Assembly: GCF_003351225.1 (NCBI RefSeq) | Contig: NZ_QQSY01000001.1 | Location: 1,182,124-1,246,123, forward strand | DNA length: 64,000 nt | Direction of reading: 5' to 3' | DNA from: Dyella solisilvae | GTDB taxonomy: Bacteria; Pseudomonadota; Gammaproteobacteria; Xanthomonadales; Rhodanobacteraceae | Shown: positions 1 through 8,553 of the stretch, piece after piece | Numbering within the stretch: the stretch's first letter is position 1 | How the letters are laid out: each line of letters opens with the position of its first letter | The notes under the pieces: generated by a model | Databases searched by the model: none | The model's input: the letters and a program-made list of their open reading frames with translations, nothing else | What the model was told of the DNA's origin: nothing | Program-made: the position numbers and the translations under genes

Positions 1-1
1 G

Positions 2-364
2 ACGTTCGCCGCGATCTTTCTCGGGCTGGGCCACTTCGCGGAACTGGGCATGGTGCAGCGCGCGCTGGATGGCCTCGCGCTGGAGCGGCCGCTGGTTCTT
101 TACGCCAGCGGCATCGTTACGTCCCAGCTGATCAGCAACGTGCCGGCCACCGTGCTGCTGCTGCGCCACGCGCCCGACGCGATGGGCCTGGCGGTGGCGG
201 TGAATGTCGGCGGCTTCGGCGTGGCGATCGGTTCGCTGGCCAACCTGATCGCGCTGCGGCTGGCTGGCCAGCCGCACGGCCTGCGCCAACTGCACCGGGT
301 ATCGATACCGTTCCTGCTGGTATGCGCGCCACTGGTTTACCTCGCGTGGCGCTGGCTTGGCTGA
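2..364 (+). CDS. anion/Na+ transporter-like membrane protein, C-terminal part
   Basis: This is the last 120 residues of a gene whose start lies before the window; the reading frame is open from base 2 to the TGA at 362-364. The fragment has hydrophobic helices separated by short loops and contains the motif SNVPATVLLL. That kind of Asn-Val-Pro turn inside a membrane segment is typical of the SLC13/ArsB/NhaD ion-transporter superfamily, where it forms part of the second substrate-binding repeat. The ion carried cannot be told from this fragment. The next gene converges from the other strand 9 bases downstream. Confidence 0.7.
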   Translation, partial: TFAAIFLGLGHFAELGMVQRALDGLALERPLVLYASGIVTSQLISNVPATVLLLRHAPDAMGLAVAVNVGGFGVAIGSLANLIALRLAGQPHGLRQLHRVSIPFLLVCAPLVYLAWRWLG

Positions 365-373
365 AGCTGATCG

Positions 374-1156
374 CTAGTCGTCGCCGCGATCGCGCGGCAC
401 GCTGACCTTGCCCTGCACGCCCGAGTGGCTGATGTCACCGCTGCCCTTGGCGCCGACGGTGAAGTCGCCACGCACATTGCGCACGCGCAGATCACCGGAG
501 CCCAGCGTATCCACGCGCACGCTGCCGCCCACCGACGAAATCGACACGTCGCCCGAACCGATGCTGCCCACGTGGGCATCCTTGGCGACGCCTTCCACCT
601 TGATGTCGCCCGATCCCATCGAGCCGATGCTGAGGCTGCCCACATCGCGTGCGTCCAGGTCGCCCGACCCCATGCTCAGGGTGAACGGTCCGCTGATCTT
701 GCTGACGTGCACGTCGCCCGAACCGATCTGCGCCTGCAACGTGTTCAGCCCGGTCACCCAGGCGTCGCCGGAACCGACGTTGAGCTCTACCGGCACTTCC
801 GGCGGCAACTGCAGGTTGATCTGCAGGCTCGACTCGTAATAGCGGTGTCCCATGAATCCGATGGTCAGCTGGTTGTGCTCGCCGGTTTCGACGATCAGTC
901 GGTCGCCTTCTCGGCGCTGCGTCACCACCAGGGCGTCGAGCGCCTTCTGGTCGGAAGCACAAGCGTGCCCGGTCAGTGTGCCGACCTTGGCCCCCGGGCT
1001 GCCACTGAGGTGCAGCTCGTGGCTGTGCATGTCCACCTGCACGACGCGCACCCCCGCGAGGTCCAGGGTGAGGTTGCGCGGCGCCTCGAACTTGCAGTCG
1101 CTGGCGTAGGCGCCCAACGGGACGAACAAAAGGGTGGCAAGCACAAGACGGCGCAT
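374..1156 (-). CDS. exported DUF4097-type beta-repeat protein with seven GSGD repeats
   Basis: A 260-residue protein with a clear signal peptide (about residues 1-19, ending AYAS before a Cys at 21). From about residue 128 to the C-terminus the tetrapeptide GSGD recurs seven times at roughly 15-20-residue spacing, each followed by alternating hydrophobic residues. This is the pattern of a right-handed beta-helix of the DUF4097/DUF2807 (GIN) type. The family is secreted or surface-exposed and its biochemical role is not established. The ATG at 1156 is preceded on the minus strand by an AGGAGT ribosome binding site. The gene converges with the transporter fragment and is divergent from the next gene. 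Confidence 0.75.
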   Translation of the reverse strand: MRRLVLATLLFVPLGAYASDCKFEAPRNLTLDLAGVRVVQVDMHSHELHLSGSPGAKVGTLTGHACASDQKALDALVVTQRREGDRLIVETGEHNQLTIGFMGHRYYESSLQINLQLPPEVPVELNVGSGDAWVTGLNTLQAQIGSGDVHVSKISGPFTLSMGSGDLDARDVGSLSIGSMGSGDIKVEGVAKDAHVGSIGSGDVSISSVGGSVRVDTLGSGDLRVRNVRGDFTVGAKGSGDISHSGVQGKVSVPRDRGDD

Positions 1157-1302
1157 GGGGTACTCCTCGCTTTGATTGACACCGGCTGTGATGTTTCACA
1201 CGGCCAAAAGGTTGAAAGCCCACGTTGGCGACACCCGCCGCGGTCAACCGCGCAAGGCAATCCACGTTTTTGCCAACACGACCATCGTGGAGACGCATCA
1301 CC

Positions 1303-1884
1303 ATGCAACGCAAGACCCTGCTCGCCACCACGCTCGGCCTGCTGTTCGCCGGCTCGGCCACCTTCGCGCTCGCACAGAGCGCCACGCCTGCGCCGTCGGC
1401 GCCTGCACCGAAGGCCTCCCCGGCCAGCAAGGTGCCGCCCCGCGCGGATCTGGACGACGACATGGGCTTCTTTGATGGTCCGATGGGCCGCATGGGTCCC
1501 GGCTCCCGCGGCGGCCCCGGGTTTGGACGTCCGGGCTTCGGTGGCCCCGGCTTTGGTGGCCCGCGCTCGCCGGTGATCTCCGACCTGAAGGAACTCGAGC
1601 ACCTGTACATCACCAGTGGCCGCGCCAAGGAACTGCCGGCGCTCTACAACGAGGTGCTGTCCAAGACGCAGGATCCGCAGGTGCGCACCTACGTCTATCA
1701 CCACCTGGCCCATGCGCAGGCTGCGCCGGCCAACACCGACCAGGCGATCGCCACGCTGCGCAAGAGCCTGGACGAAAACCTCGCCAATGAAGCCAAGCGC
1801 CGCGCCGACATGGACAAGATGCGCAAGGAGTGGGAGCAGCGCCGCGCCCCGGCGGGCAAGCCCGCGCCGGCGCCGCAGCCATAA
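1303..1884 (+). CDS. small exported protein with Gly/Pro/Phe-rich linker and helical C-terminus
   Basis: 193 residues. The ATG at 1303 is preferred over an upstream ATG at 1225 because it starts directly with a signal peptide (positively charged QRK, hydrophobic core, cleavage after ALA at about residue 24). Then follow an Ala/Pro-rich stretch, a Gly/Arg/Phe-rich low-complexity segment (about residues 60-90) and a helical segment that resembles a tetratricopeptide-like pair (LYNEVLSKT and AIATLRKSL). I do not recognise a specific family. The gene ends in a strong intrinsic terminator, so it is probably a single-gene unit. Confidence 0.65.
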   Translation: MQRKTLLATTLGLLFAGSATFALAQSATPAPSAPAPKASPASKVPPRADLDDDMGFFDGPMGRMGPGSRGGPGFGRPGFGGPGFGGPRSPVISDLKELEHLYITSGRAKELPALYNEVLSKTQDPQVRTYVYHHLAHAQAAPANTDQAIATLRKSLDENLANEAKRRADMDKMRKEWEQRRAPAGKPAPAPQP

Positions 1885-1901
1885 CAATAAAAACCTGAAG
1901 G

Positions 1902-1966
1902 GCGCCGCCACAACCGGCGGCGCTCAGCCTGAGGCACGGGAACCCCAGACCCCGTGCCTCTTTTTT
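1902..1966 (+). terminator. intrinsic terminator (double hairpin)
   Basis: Two hairpins lie behind the exported protein: GCGCCGCC/GGCGGCGC (1902-1923), then a perfect 10-bp stem GAGGCACGGG/CCCGTGCCTC (1931-1940 and 1951-1960) followed by six T. The second one is a classic Rho-independent terminator on the plus strand. The mazG stop codon on the opposite strand begins 2 bases later. Confidence 0.9.
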
Positions 1967-1967
1967 A

Positions 1968-2783
1968 TCAGCGCAGCGGGTCGTCGCCGCGCTTGGCCAA
2001 CTGCCATAGCGCTTCTTGCGCCGCCAGGCCGCGTTCCGCCAGGGGCTGGCCCTCATCGCTCGCGATCTGCTCCATGCGACGGAAGCGACGCTCGAACTTG
2101 GCATTGGCGTGACGCAAGGCCTTCGAGAAATCGACATCGGCATGCCGCGCCAGGTTGACCAGCACGAACAGCGCGTCACCGATCTCGTCCTGCAGTCGCT
2201 CCGGATCGCGCCCGTGGGCGAACTCGGCGCGCACCTCGTCCACCTCCTCCAGCAGCTTGTCCAGCACCGGCTGCTCGTCAGGCCAGTCGAAGCCCACGCG
2301 AGCCGCGCGCTCCTGCAACTTCAGCGCACGCTTCCATTCGGGCAGTCCACGCGACACGCCGGCCAGCGCGCTGTCATCGTGCTGTTCACCCTTGGCCGCG
2401 CGCTCGGCCGACTTGATGTCTTCCCAGGCCTGCTTCTGCGCGTCGAGATCGTCATAGCTCTCGTCGCCGAACACGTGCGGGTGACGGCGCACCATCTTGT
2501 CGCTGATCGCATGCGCCACGTCGGCGAAATCAAACAGCCCGGCCTCTTTCGCCATCTGCGCGTGGAACACCACCTGCAACAGCAGGTCGCCCAGTTCGTC
2601 GCGCAGGTCATGCCAGTCCTTGCGATCGATGGCGTCGGCCACTTCGTAAGCCTCCTCGATCGTATAGGGAGCGATCGAGTCGAAGTCCTGCTTCACATCC
2701 CACGGACAGCCGTCCTGTGGATCGCGCAGTCGCGCCATGATCGCCAGCAGATCGTCGAGGCTATGGCGCGTGGTGGTGCTCAT
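1968..2783 (-). CDS. mazG: nucleoside triphosphate pyrophosphohydrolase MazG
   Basis: 271 residues, the usual length for MazG. It hydrolyses NTPs and dNTPs to monophosphate and pyrophosphate, cleaning nucleotide pools and affecting ppGpp levels in the cytoplasm. Two MazG domains are visible. The N-terminal one has GCPWD near residue 26 and the metal-binding EExxE...ExxD pattern (EEAYEVADAI ... DELGDLL, about residues 43-70). The C-terminal one repeats it (EEVDEVRAEF ... DEIGDALF). It is the last gene of the overlapping gspN-hisN-nudE-cysQ-mazG operon and its ATG overlaps the cysQ stop by 4 bases, so it is probably translationally coupled. Confidence 0.95.
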   Translation of the reverse strand: MSTTTRHSLDDLLAIMARLRDPQDGCPWDVKQDFDSIAPYTIEEAYEVADAIDRKDWHDLRDELGDLLLQVVFHAQMAKEAGLFDFADVAHAISDKMVRRHPHVFGDESYDDLDAQKQAWEDIKSAERAAKGEQHDDSALAGVSRGLPEWKRALKLQERAARVGFDWPDEQPVLDKLLEEVDEVRAEFAHGRDPERLQDEIGDALFVLVNLARHADVDFSKALRHANAKFERRFRRMEQIASDEGQPLAERGLAAQEALWQLAKRGDDPLR

Positions 2784-3607
2784 GAGGCATCCAGGTCGGC
2801 AGCGAGCAGGCGCGCCTTCCAGTCGATCGAGATATCGCCCACCGCGAAGAATTCAGGATTGATCAGCGATTCGCCGCGGTTGTAGCGCAGGGACTCGCCT
2901 GAGAGATCCAGCACTGCGCCGCCAGCTTCCTCCAGCACGCACTGGGCCGCTGCAGTATCCCACTCGCTGGTGGCGCCACGGCGCAAATAGACGTCCGCAG
3001 CGCCACGCGCCAGCAGGCAGAACTTGAGCGAGGAGCCGAGCGGCATCGACTCGTAGTCTTCGCCGATCAGCTGCCGCAGCAAGGCCGTGCCCGCGCCGCC
3101 ATGCGAGCGGCTGCCGGCCACCGCCGCCGGTTCGGCGATGGCGCGCGTGCCGATGCGGCGCCACGGAGCATGCTCCTGCGACTGCATCCAGGCGCCTTCG
3201 CCGCGCGCGGCCGCGTAGATTTCACCGGTCACCGGGGCGAGCACGACGCCGAGAATGGGCTGGTGATCCTCGATCAGGGCGATGTTCACGGTGAACTCGC
3301 CGTTGCGCTTGACGAATTCGCGCGTGCCATCGAGCGGATCGACCAGCCAGTAGCGGCGCCATTCGCGGCGTTGCAGCCATGGCGCGGCGCGGGCCTCTTC
3401 CGACACCAGCGGCACGCCAGCGTCAAGTTGCGCCAGTCCCGCGGCGATCACCCGCTGCGCGGCCAGGTCGGCTGCTGTCACCGGCGACTGGTCTTCCTTG
3501 CGCTGCACTTCGAATTCCTCGCCGTAGACGACGAGGATGGCCTCGCCCGCCTCGCGGGCAATGGCGCAGATTTGCTGCAACTGAGTGGAGAACGATGCCT
3601 GGCTCAT
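2780..3607 (-). CDS. cysQ: 3'(2'),5'-bisphosphate nucleotidase CysQ
   Basis: 275 residues of the inositol-monophosphatase superfamily. CysQ removes the 3'-phosphate from PAP, and can act on PAPS, recycling the by-product of sulfate assimilation. Metal-site motifs are present: the glutamate of VSEEA, DPLDGTREF (about residues 90-98), then GSRSHG and EWDTAAAQCVLEEAGG in the C-terminal half. The TREF form of the DPLDGT motif, rather than TKSF or TTNF, favours CysQ over general inositol phosphatases. Its start overlaps the nudE stop by 4 bases (ATGA). Confidence 0.9.
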   Translation of the reverse strand: MSQASFSTQLQQICAIAREAGEAILVVYGEEFEVQRKEDQSPVTAADLAAQRVIAAGLAQLDAGVPLVSEEARAAPWLQRREWRRYWLVDPLDGTREFVKRNGEFTVNIALIEDHQPILGVVLAPVTGEIYAAARGEGAWMQSQEHAPWRRIGTRAIAEPAAVAGSRSHGGAGTALLRQLIGEDYESMPLGSSLKFCLLARGAADVYLRRGATSEWDTAAAQCVLEEAGGAVLDLSGESLRYNRGESLINPEFFAVGDISIDWKARLLAADLDAS

Positions 3608-4161
3608 GTCGGCGAGAACCGGCCGGCGAGGTATTCGCGCGCCATGAACAGCGCGGCGATGGAGCGTCCCTCGGTCACGTCGTCGCGCCCGATCAGGGTA
3701 TGCAACTCATCGAGCTTCCATGGCACCACTTCCAGTTCCTCCGGCTCATCGCCTTCCAGGCGCTCGGGATACAAATCCTGCGCGAGCACCACGTGGGCCA
3801 TGTGCGTCATGTACGACGGCGACAGCGACAGGTTGTGCAGGATCTTCAACCGGCGCGCGCCATATCCGATTTCTTCCTTGAGCTCGCGGTCGGCGCCTTG
3901 TTCTGCAGTCTCGTCACGATCCAGCCGTCCCTTCGGCAGGCTCAGCTCATAGCGGCCGACGCCGGCGCCGTATTCGCGCACCAGCAGCACGGTTTCATCG
4001 TCGAGCATGGGCACGATGATCACCGCACCAAGGCCGCTGCCCTTCAGTCGCTCGTAGGTGCGTCGCTCGCCGTTGGAGAACTCGAGGTCGAGCTGTTCGA
4101 CGCGCAGGAAGCTGCTGTCGTGCACGTCGCGGGTGGCATGGATGATCGGAGGCTTGCGCAT
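3604..4161 (-). CDS. nudE: ADP-compounds Nudix hydrolase NudE
   Basis: 185 residues. The Nudix signature GX5EX7REUXEEXGU is fully present (G RLDRD E, then RELKEEIG, about residues 77-99). The downstream SLSPSYMTHMAHVV and the overall length match NudE, which hydrolyses ADP-ribose, NADH, Ap3A and similar nucleotides. It lies between two inositol-phosphatase-like paralogues (hisN-like and cysQ). Linkage of nudE to cysQ is common in gammaproteobacteria. The gap to the upstream gene is 9 bases, so it is part of the same operon. Confidence 0.9.
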   Translation of the reverse strand: MRKPPIIHATRDVHDSSFLRVEQLDLEFSNGERRTYERLKGSGLGAVIIVPMLDDETVLLVREYGAGVGRYELSLPKGRLDRDETAEQGADRELKEEIGYGARRLKILHNLSLSPSYMTHMAHVVLAQDLYPERLEGDEPEELEVVPWKLDELHTLIGRDDVTEGRSIAALFMAREYLAGRFSPT

Positions 4162-4170
4162 CGGGGCATT

Positions 4171-4959
4171 CTATCCCTTCAAGGCTGCATGGAGCCGCCC
4201 AAGCACGGTGGCGTGCACGGCTGGCGTGCCCGCAAGCACGCTGCACGTATCGAGGGTAAGCGGCTGGCCATCCAGGTCGGTGAACACGCCACCGGCCTCG
4301 CGCACGATCACCGCCAGCGCGGCAATGTCGAGGATGTTCACGTCCGACTCCAGCACCAGGTCCAGGCCGCCGCGCGCCAGCAGGTGGTAGTGGCAGAAAT
4401 CGCCGTAGCCGCGGATGCGGTTGGTGTCGCGAATCAGCTCGCCCCACGCAGCCCAACGGGCGTCGGCGGTCAACGACTTGATGTTGCCCGCCGACAACGA
4501 GGCCTTGGCCAGCTCGCGGGTATCCGCCACGTGCACGCGATCGCCCTCGAACCATGCGCCACCACCCGCGCTGGCCCACATGGTTTCGCCATAGATCGGT
4601 GCGCTCGACACGCCGAGCACCAGTTCACCGCGATGCATCAGGGCGATCTGAGTCGAGAAGAACGGTGTGCGCCGCACGAAGCTCTTGGTGCCGTCGAGCG
4701 GATCCACCATCCACAGCAGTTCGTGCTCCTGGTCGTCGCGGCCGAATTCCTCGCCGTAGATGGATGCCTGAGGCAGTGCCCGCTGCAGGATCTCGCGGAT
4801 GGCCAGCTCGGCCTCGCGGTCGGCGACAGTCACCGGCGTGTCGTCGCTCTTCAGCTCGACCTCCACACCGCGGCGCCAGTAGTGGCGCAGGACCTCGGCC
4901 GCCGCTTGCGCCGCGTCGCGCGCGGCTTGAAGGGCGTGTGGCAGGTCTAGTTGGCTCAT
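4171..4959 (-). CDS. inositol monophosphatase family protein, HisN-type histidinol-phosphatase candidate
   Basis: 262 residues of the IMPase superfamily with PVTVADREAE, GEEFG, the metal motif WMVDPLDGTKSF (about residues 83-94) and a C-terminal VNILDIAALAVIVREAGG. The early TVADREAE and the overall layout fit the HisN histidinol-phosphate phosphatase group, which completes the penultimate step of histidine synthesis in bacteria lacking a HisB-N phosphatase. The usual W-D pair of the last metal motif reads L-D here. No other his genes are nearby, so the substrate is inferred; another small phosphoester is possible. The start overlaps the gspN stop (ATGA). Confidence 0.75.
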   Translation of the reverse strand: MSQLDLPHALQAARDAAQAAAEVLRHYWRRGVEVELKSDDTPVTVADREAELAIREILQRALPQASIYGEEFGRDDQEHELLWMVDPLDGTKSFVRRTPFFSTQIALMHRGELVLGVSSAPIYGETMWASAGGGAWFEGDRVHVADTRELAKASLSAGNIKSLTADARWAAWGELIRDTNRIRGYGDFCHYHLLARGGLDLVLESDVNILDIAALAVIVREAGGVFTDLDGQPLTLDTCSVLAGTPAVHATVLGRLHAALKG

Positions 4960-5741
4960 CGTGTCCCCCCGGACATGGCGGCCGCGAGGCCACCGGTGTA
5001 GTTGATATGAGTGATGCCCTGGGCATCCGTGGCGCCAAGCCCGGACAACCAGTGCTGCAAGGGTGAATTCGCCTGCCGCACGGCGGCTTCGGCAGTGAAG
5101 CGTCGCGCCAGCGGGCTCAGTTGCAATTGGCCGTCGATGCGCAGCGGGCCATCGCCCTCGTCCTGCAGGTGGCCTTCGATCACGCCGTTGGCGGCTTGCA
5201 GCGTCATCTGCAGGCCGCCCAGCGGCAACTCGCCATGACGTGGCGTTTGCAGCATGGCGGCCTGCCAGTGCAGTTGCGCATCCATCGCCTCTGGCCAGCC
5301 ACCGTGCAACTGGATGTCCCTGGCGGCAAGCTCGACCACGCCGCGCGGCTGCCCCAACGGCAGCGCCAGGCTGTTGCCAAGCAACTCCAGATCGATGCGC
5401 ATTTGGACGTCCGTCCAGTGGGCGTCGGCGACAGCCTTGCCGGCCATGCGGCCCGCGAAATCGGCGCGCTCACCTTGCAGTCGCAACTGCAACTGGTTGT
5501 CACCCAGCAAGGCGCGTCGCGACAACTGCCAGGTCAGGCGGCCCAGATCCTCGCCACGTGCCGACAGCACACGGCCAGCAGCCCCTTCCCATAGCAGGCC
5601 GCTCACCTGCTCCAGGCGCAGGCCGCCAAGTCGCGGCCCCAGCCACGGCATCGCCCAGCGCGCCGGCATGAACCACACCAGCACGGCGGCAAGCGACAAC
5701 AGGGCCAACAGGCCGACCAGTGCAGTACGGCTGTGCTTCAA
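4956..5741 (-). CDS. gspN: type II secretion system protein N (GspN)
   Basis: About 261 residues: one N-terminal transmembrane segment (LVGLLALLSLAAVLVWF) followed by a periplasmic beta-rich domain with LEQVSGLLWEGAAG and repeated strand patterns typical of GspN. This inner-membrane accessory protein is found in some T2SS and related to the AsmA/Mla fold. I placed the start at the TTG at 5741, which has GGGAG four bases upstream. A longer TTG start at 5786 is also open and no ATG is available. The rest of the T2SS is not in this window. It heads the operon with hisN, nudE, cysQ and mazG. Confidence 0.75.
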   Translation of the reverse strand: MKHSRTALVGLLALLSLAAVLVWFMPARWAMPWLGPRLGGLRLEQVSGLLWEGAAGRVLSARGEDLGRLTWQLSRRALLGDNQLQLRLQGERADFAGRMAGKAVADAHWTDVQMRIDLELLGNSLALPLGQPRGVVELAARDIQLHGGWPEAMDAQLHWQAAMLQTPRHGELPLGGLQMTLQAANGVIEGHLQDEGDGPLRIDGQLQLSPLARRFTAEAAVRQANSPLQHWLSGLGATDAQGITHINYTGGLAAAMSGGTR

Positions 5742-5803
5742 ACCGACTCCCAGCGCAGGTGCAAGACTTGAGCGCAAATGCTCCAAACGCCGATCATAGC
5801 CGG

Positions 5804-7165
5804 ATGAACACCCTAACCGCTGCCGACGCGCTGGTGCGTCGCGACCTGGGCCATCTGTGGCATCCCTGCACGCAGATGCACGACCACGAGACGATTCCGA
5901 TGGTGCCGATCGCCCGCGGCGACGGCGCCTGGCTGGTCGGCGTCGACGGACGTCGCTACCTGGACGGCATCAGTTCGTGGTGGACCAACCTGTTCGGCCA
6001 CGCCAATCCACGCCTGGCCGCCTCCCTGGCCGAGCAGGCGCGCACGCTGGAACACGTGATCTTCGCCGGCTTTACCCACGAGCCCGCGGTGGCGCTCGCC
6101 GAGGAGCTGGTGCGCGTGACGCCTCCCGGGCTGGATCGCGTGTTCTATGCGGACAATGGCTCGGCGGCGATCGAAGTCGCACTTAAGATGAGCTTCCACT
6201 ACTGGCTCAACCAGGGCCACGGGGAGAAGACGCGCTTCATCGCCCTCACCGGCAGCTACCACGGTGAGACGCTGGGCGCGCTGTCGGTCAGCGACGTGGC
6301 GCTGTACCGCAAGACCTATGCCCCGCTGCTGCTCACGCCGATCCTGGCGCCCTCGCCCGATGCCTACGAGGCCGAGCCGGGCGAGAGCGCTCCGCAGGTC
6401 GCGCAACGCCGCCTCGGTGAGTTGCGGGCCTTGCTGGAGCGCCATGCCCACGAAGTCTGCGCGGTGATCGTGGAGCCGCTGGTGCAATGTGCCGGCGGCA
6501 TGCGCATGTACCACCCCGACTACCTCGCCGGGCTGCGCAGGTTGTGCGACGAGTTCCAGGTGCATTTCATCGCCGATGAGATCGCGGTGGGCTTTGGCCG
6601 CACCGGCACTCTGTTTGCCTGCGAGCAGGCGCAGGTGTCGCCCGACTTCATGTGCTTGTCGAAGGGCCTCACCGGCGGCTTCCTGCCGCTGTCGGCGGTG
6701 CTGACGAACACTGCCGTCTACGAGGCGTTCTACGCCGAATACAGCGCCGGCAAGGCTTTCCTGCATTCACACAGTTATACCGGCAACCCGCTGGCCTGCC
6801 GCGTGGCGCTGGAAACGCTGGGGATCTTCCGCGATGAACCGGTACTCGCCCGCAACCGCCAGCTGGCGGAACACCTGTCCAGGCGGCTCGCCCCGCTGCG
6901 CGACCACCCGCATGTCGCCGATGTGCGCCAGACCGGGATGATCGCAGCGGTTGAGCTGGTGGCGGACAAGGCTAGCCGGCGGCCGTTCCCCGCCGCCGAT
7001 CGGCGCGGGCTGCGCGTCTACCTCCACGGCTTGCGACACGGCGCAGTGCTCCGCCCGCTGGGCGACGTGATCTATTTCATGCCGCCCTACGTGGTCACGC
7101 CGCAGGACATCGACCATCTGGTCGATACCGCGGTGTCAGGCATCGCACTGGCCGTGTCCGACTGA
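5804..7165 (+). CDS. bioA: adenosylmethionine-8-amino-7-oxononanoate aminotransferase
   Basis: 453 residues, a fold-type I PLP aminotransferase. BioA makes 7,8-diaminopelargonate from KAPA using S-adenosylmethionine as amino donor (biotin synthesis, cytoplasm). Diagnostic motifs: LWHPCTQM near residue 15, GISSWWTNLFGH, FYADNGSAAIEVALKM, SYHGETLGALSVSD, FIADEIAVGFGRTG and the PLP-lysine segment CLSKGLTGGFLPLS (about residue 285). The ATG at 5804 gives the conserved N-terminus and has no ribosome binding site. It sits close behind possible -35 (TTGAGC, 5768) and -10 sequences, so the message may be leaderless. No other bio genes are near. Confidence 0.95.
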   Translation: MNTLTAADALVRRDLGHLWHPCTQMHDHETIPMVPIARGDGAWLVGVDGRRYLDGISSWWTNLFGHANPRLAASLAEQARTLEHVIFAGFTHEPAVALAEELVRVTPPGLDRVFYADNGSAAIEVALKMSFHYWLNQGHGEKTRFIALTGSYHGETLGALSVSDVALYRKTYAPLLLTPILAPSPDAYEAEPGESAPQVAQRRLGELRALLERHAHEVCAVIVEPLVQCAGGMRMYHPDYLAGLRRLCDEFQVHFIADEIAVGFGRTGTLFACEQAQVSPDFMCLSKGLTGGFLPLSAVLTNTAVYEAFYAEYSAGKAFLHSHSYTGNPLACRVALETLGIFRDEPVLARNRQLAEHLSRRLAPLRDHPHVADVRQTGMIAAVELVADKASRRPFPAADRRGLRVYLHGLRHGAVLRPLGDVIYFMPPYVVTPQDIDHLVDTAVSGIALAVSD

Positions 7166-7171
7166 CCGGCG

Positions 7172-7528
7172 TCAGTGACCGCCGGTGCTGATGCTGGGAT
7201 CAAGATCCCGCAACGCTTGTGCGGTGTCGATGCGCCCGGTATTGAGGATGTCCTGGCGGCTGTAGCTGCGTCCCGGCGCCGTCAGGCAATGGCCTGGCTT
7301 GGCCGGAATCAGGCTGCCGGTGCTCTGCAGGCAGTTGCGGTCGCCCGGCGCCGGTACCGGCCTGTGCTGCTGGGCCGGCGCGACATTGCTCACCTGCCCG
7401 TCGGGCAGTGCATGCATCGACTGGCTGTCGGCATTGGCTGGCGGGGTGGCGGTCTGCGCCATCGCCATGGAACCGGCGCCCAGGCCCGCCAGCAGGGCCA
7501 GAACGGAGATGCGACTGAGCTTGTTCAT
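7172..7528 (-). CDS. small exported hypothetical protein
   Basis: 118 residues. The ATG at 7528 is preceded on the minus strand by an AGGTGG ribosome binding site and begins a signal peptide (NKLSR, hydrophobic core, cleavage at about AMAQ, residue 25). The mature part is Pro/Ala/Gln-rich, with two cysteines (NCLQ and HCLT) about 20 residues apart that could form a disulfide, and a charged C-terminus (SRQDILNTGRIDTAQALRDLDPS). I do not recognise the family. The stop codon lies 6 bases from the converging bioA stop. Confidence 0.6.
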   Translation of the reverse strand: MNKLSRISVLALLAGLGAGSMAMAQTATPPANADSQSMHALPDGQVSNVAPAQQHRPVPAPGDRNCLQSTGSLIPAKPGHCLTAPGRSYSRQDILNTGRIDTAQALRDLDPSISTGGH

Positions 7529-7702
7529 ATTCCACCTCTGGGGACGAGTGTGAGGCATCCACCATGCTGCGCCTGCGCCGGCTGGCAGGCAATGCATCGT
7601 CTTCGCCGTCACACACGCGTTCAGATTTCGCCTCGCGGCGCGCATGAGACGGTGGGTTGCCGGTCCGCTATGCTTGCTCTCTTCGTCGTCATAGAACGCA
7701 CC

Positions 7703-8437
7703 ATGCGCACCATCCGCATACACGTGGACCAGCCGCTCGCCGTGGGCCTCGAGCTGGCCCTGCCGTCGCAGGCAGGCGAGCACGTGGCGCGGGTGCTGCG
7801 GCTGGTTGCGGGCGATCCGATCACCCTGTTCAACGGCGATGGCCGCGACTATTCGGCCCTCATCCAGGCCGTGGGCAAGCGCGAAGTGACGGTGCAGATC
7901 CAGGCCTCGCAGGCGCTGGACAACGAGTCACCGCTGCCACTCACCCTGGCGCAGGGCGTGGCGCGCGGCGAGAAGATGGACCTGATCGTGCAGAAGGCCA
8001 CCGAGTTGGGCGTGGCGCGCATCGTTCCGCTGCTCACCGAGCGCTCCGAGGTCAAGCTCGATCCCGCCCGCGCGGAAAAGCGCCTGGCACATTGGCGCGC
8101 GGTGGCCGCCAGCGCGTGCGAACAGAGCGGCCGCGCATGCGTGCCCGAGATTGTCGCGGCCGTACCGCTGGAAGCCTGGCTGCGGGGACTGGCCGATGAC
8201 GGCGCGCTGCGCCTGGCCTTGCTGCCCGAGGGCACGCAACGCGCCAACGCGCTGCGTTTCACCCCGGCGGGCGGTTTGCTGGTGGTGGGTCCGGAGGGCG
8301 GTCTCGGCGTCCGCGACGTCGCCGCGCTCACCGAGGCGGGCTTTGCCGGACTCACGCTGGGGCCGCGCATCCTGCGCACCGAAACGGCGGGGCTGGCTGC
8401 GCTCGCTGCTCTGCAGGCCTTGCACGGCGACGTGTGA
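7703..8437 (+). CDS. rsmE: 16S rRNA m3U1498 methyltransferase RsmE
   Basis: 244 residues with the two-part RsmE layout: an N-terminal PUA-like RNA-binding domain (HVARVLRLVAGDPITLFNGDG) and a C-terminal SPOUT knot. The knot shows the SAM-binding signatures GPEGGL (about residue 196) and LGPRILRTETAGLAAL. It methylates N3 of U1498 in 16S rRNA within the assembled 30S subunit. The ATG at 7703 gives the family's normal N-terminus; longer in-frame starts would add an unconserved extension. It converges with chpC. Confidence 0.95.
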   Translation: MRTIRIHVDQPLAVGLELALPSQAGEHVARVLRLVAGDPITLFNGDGRDYSALIQAVGKREVTVQIQASQALDNESPLPLTLAQGVARGEKMDLIVQKATELGVARIVPLLTERSEVKLDPARAEKRLAHWRAVAASACEQSGRACVPEIVAAVPLEAWLRGLADDGALRLALLPEGTQRANALRFTPAGGLLVVGPEGGLGVRDVAALTEAGFAGLTLGPRILRTETAGLAALAALQALHGDV

Positions 8438-8553
8438 GCGCGTGACACGCACGCTTGGGGATGCGCACCTGTGGCGCAAGGCGCCGTTGATGCCTTGACG
8501 GTCCCGAACGGCAGTTGCGCGCCAGGCACGCAACTACGGGGGACGATGCCGGT

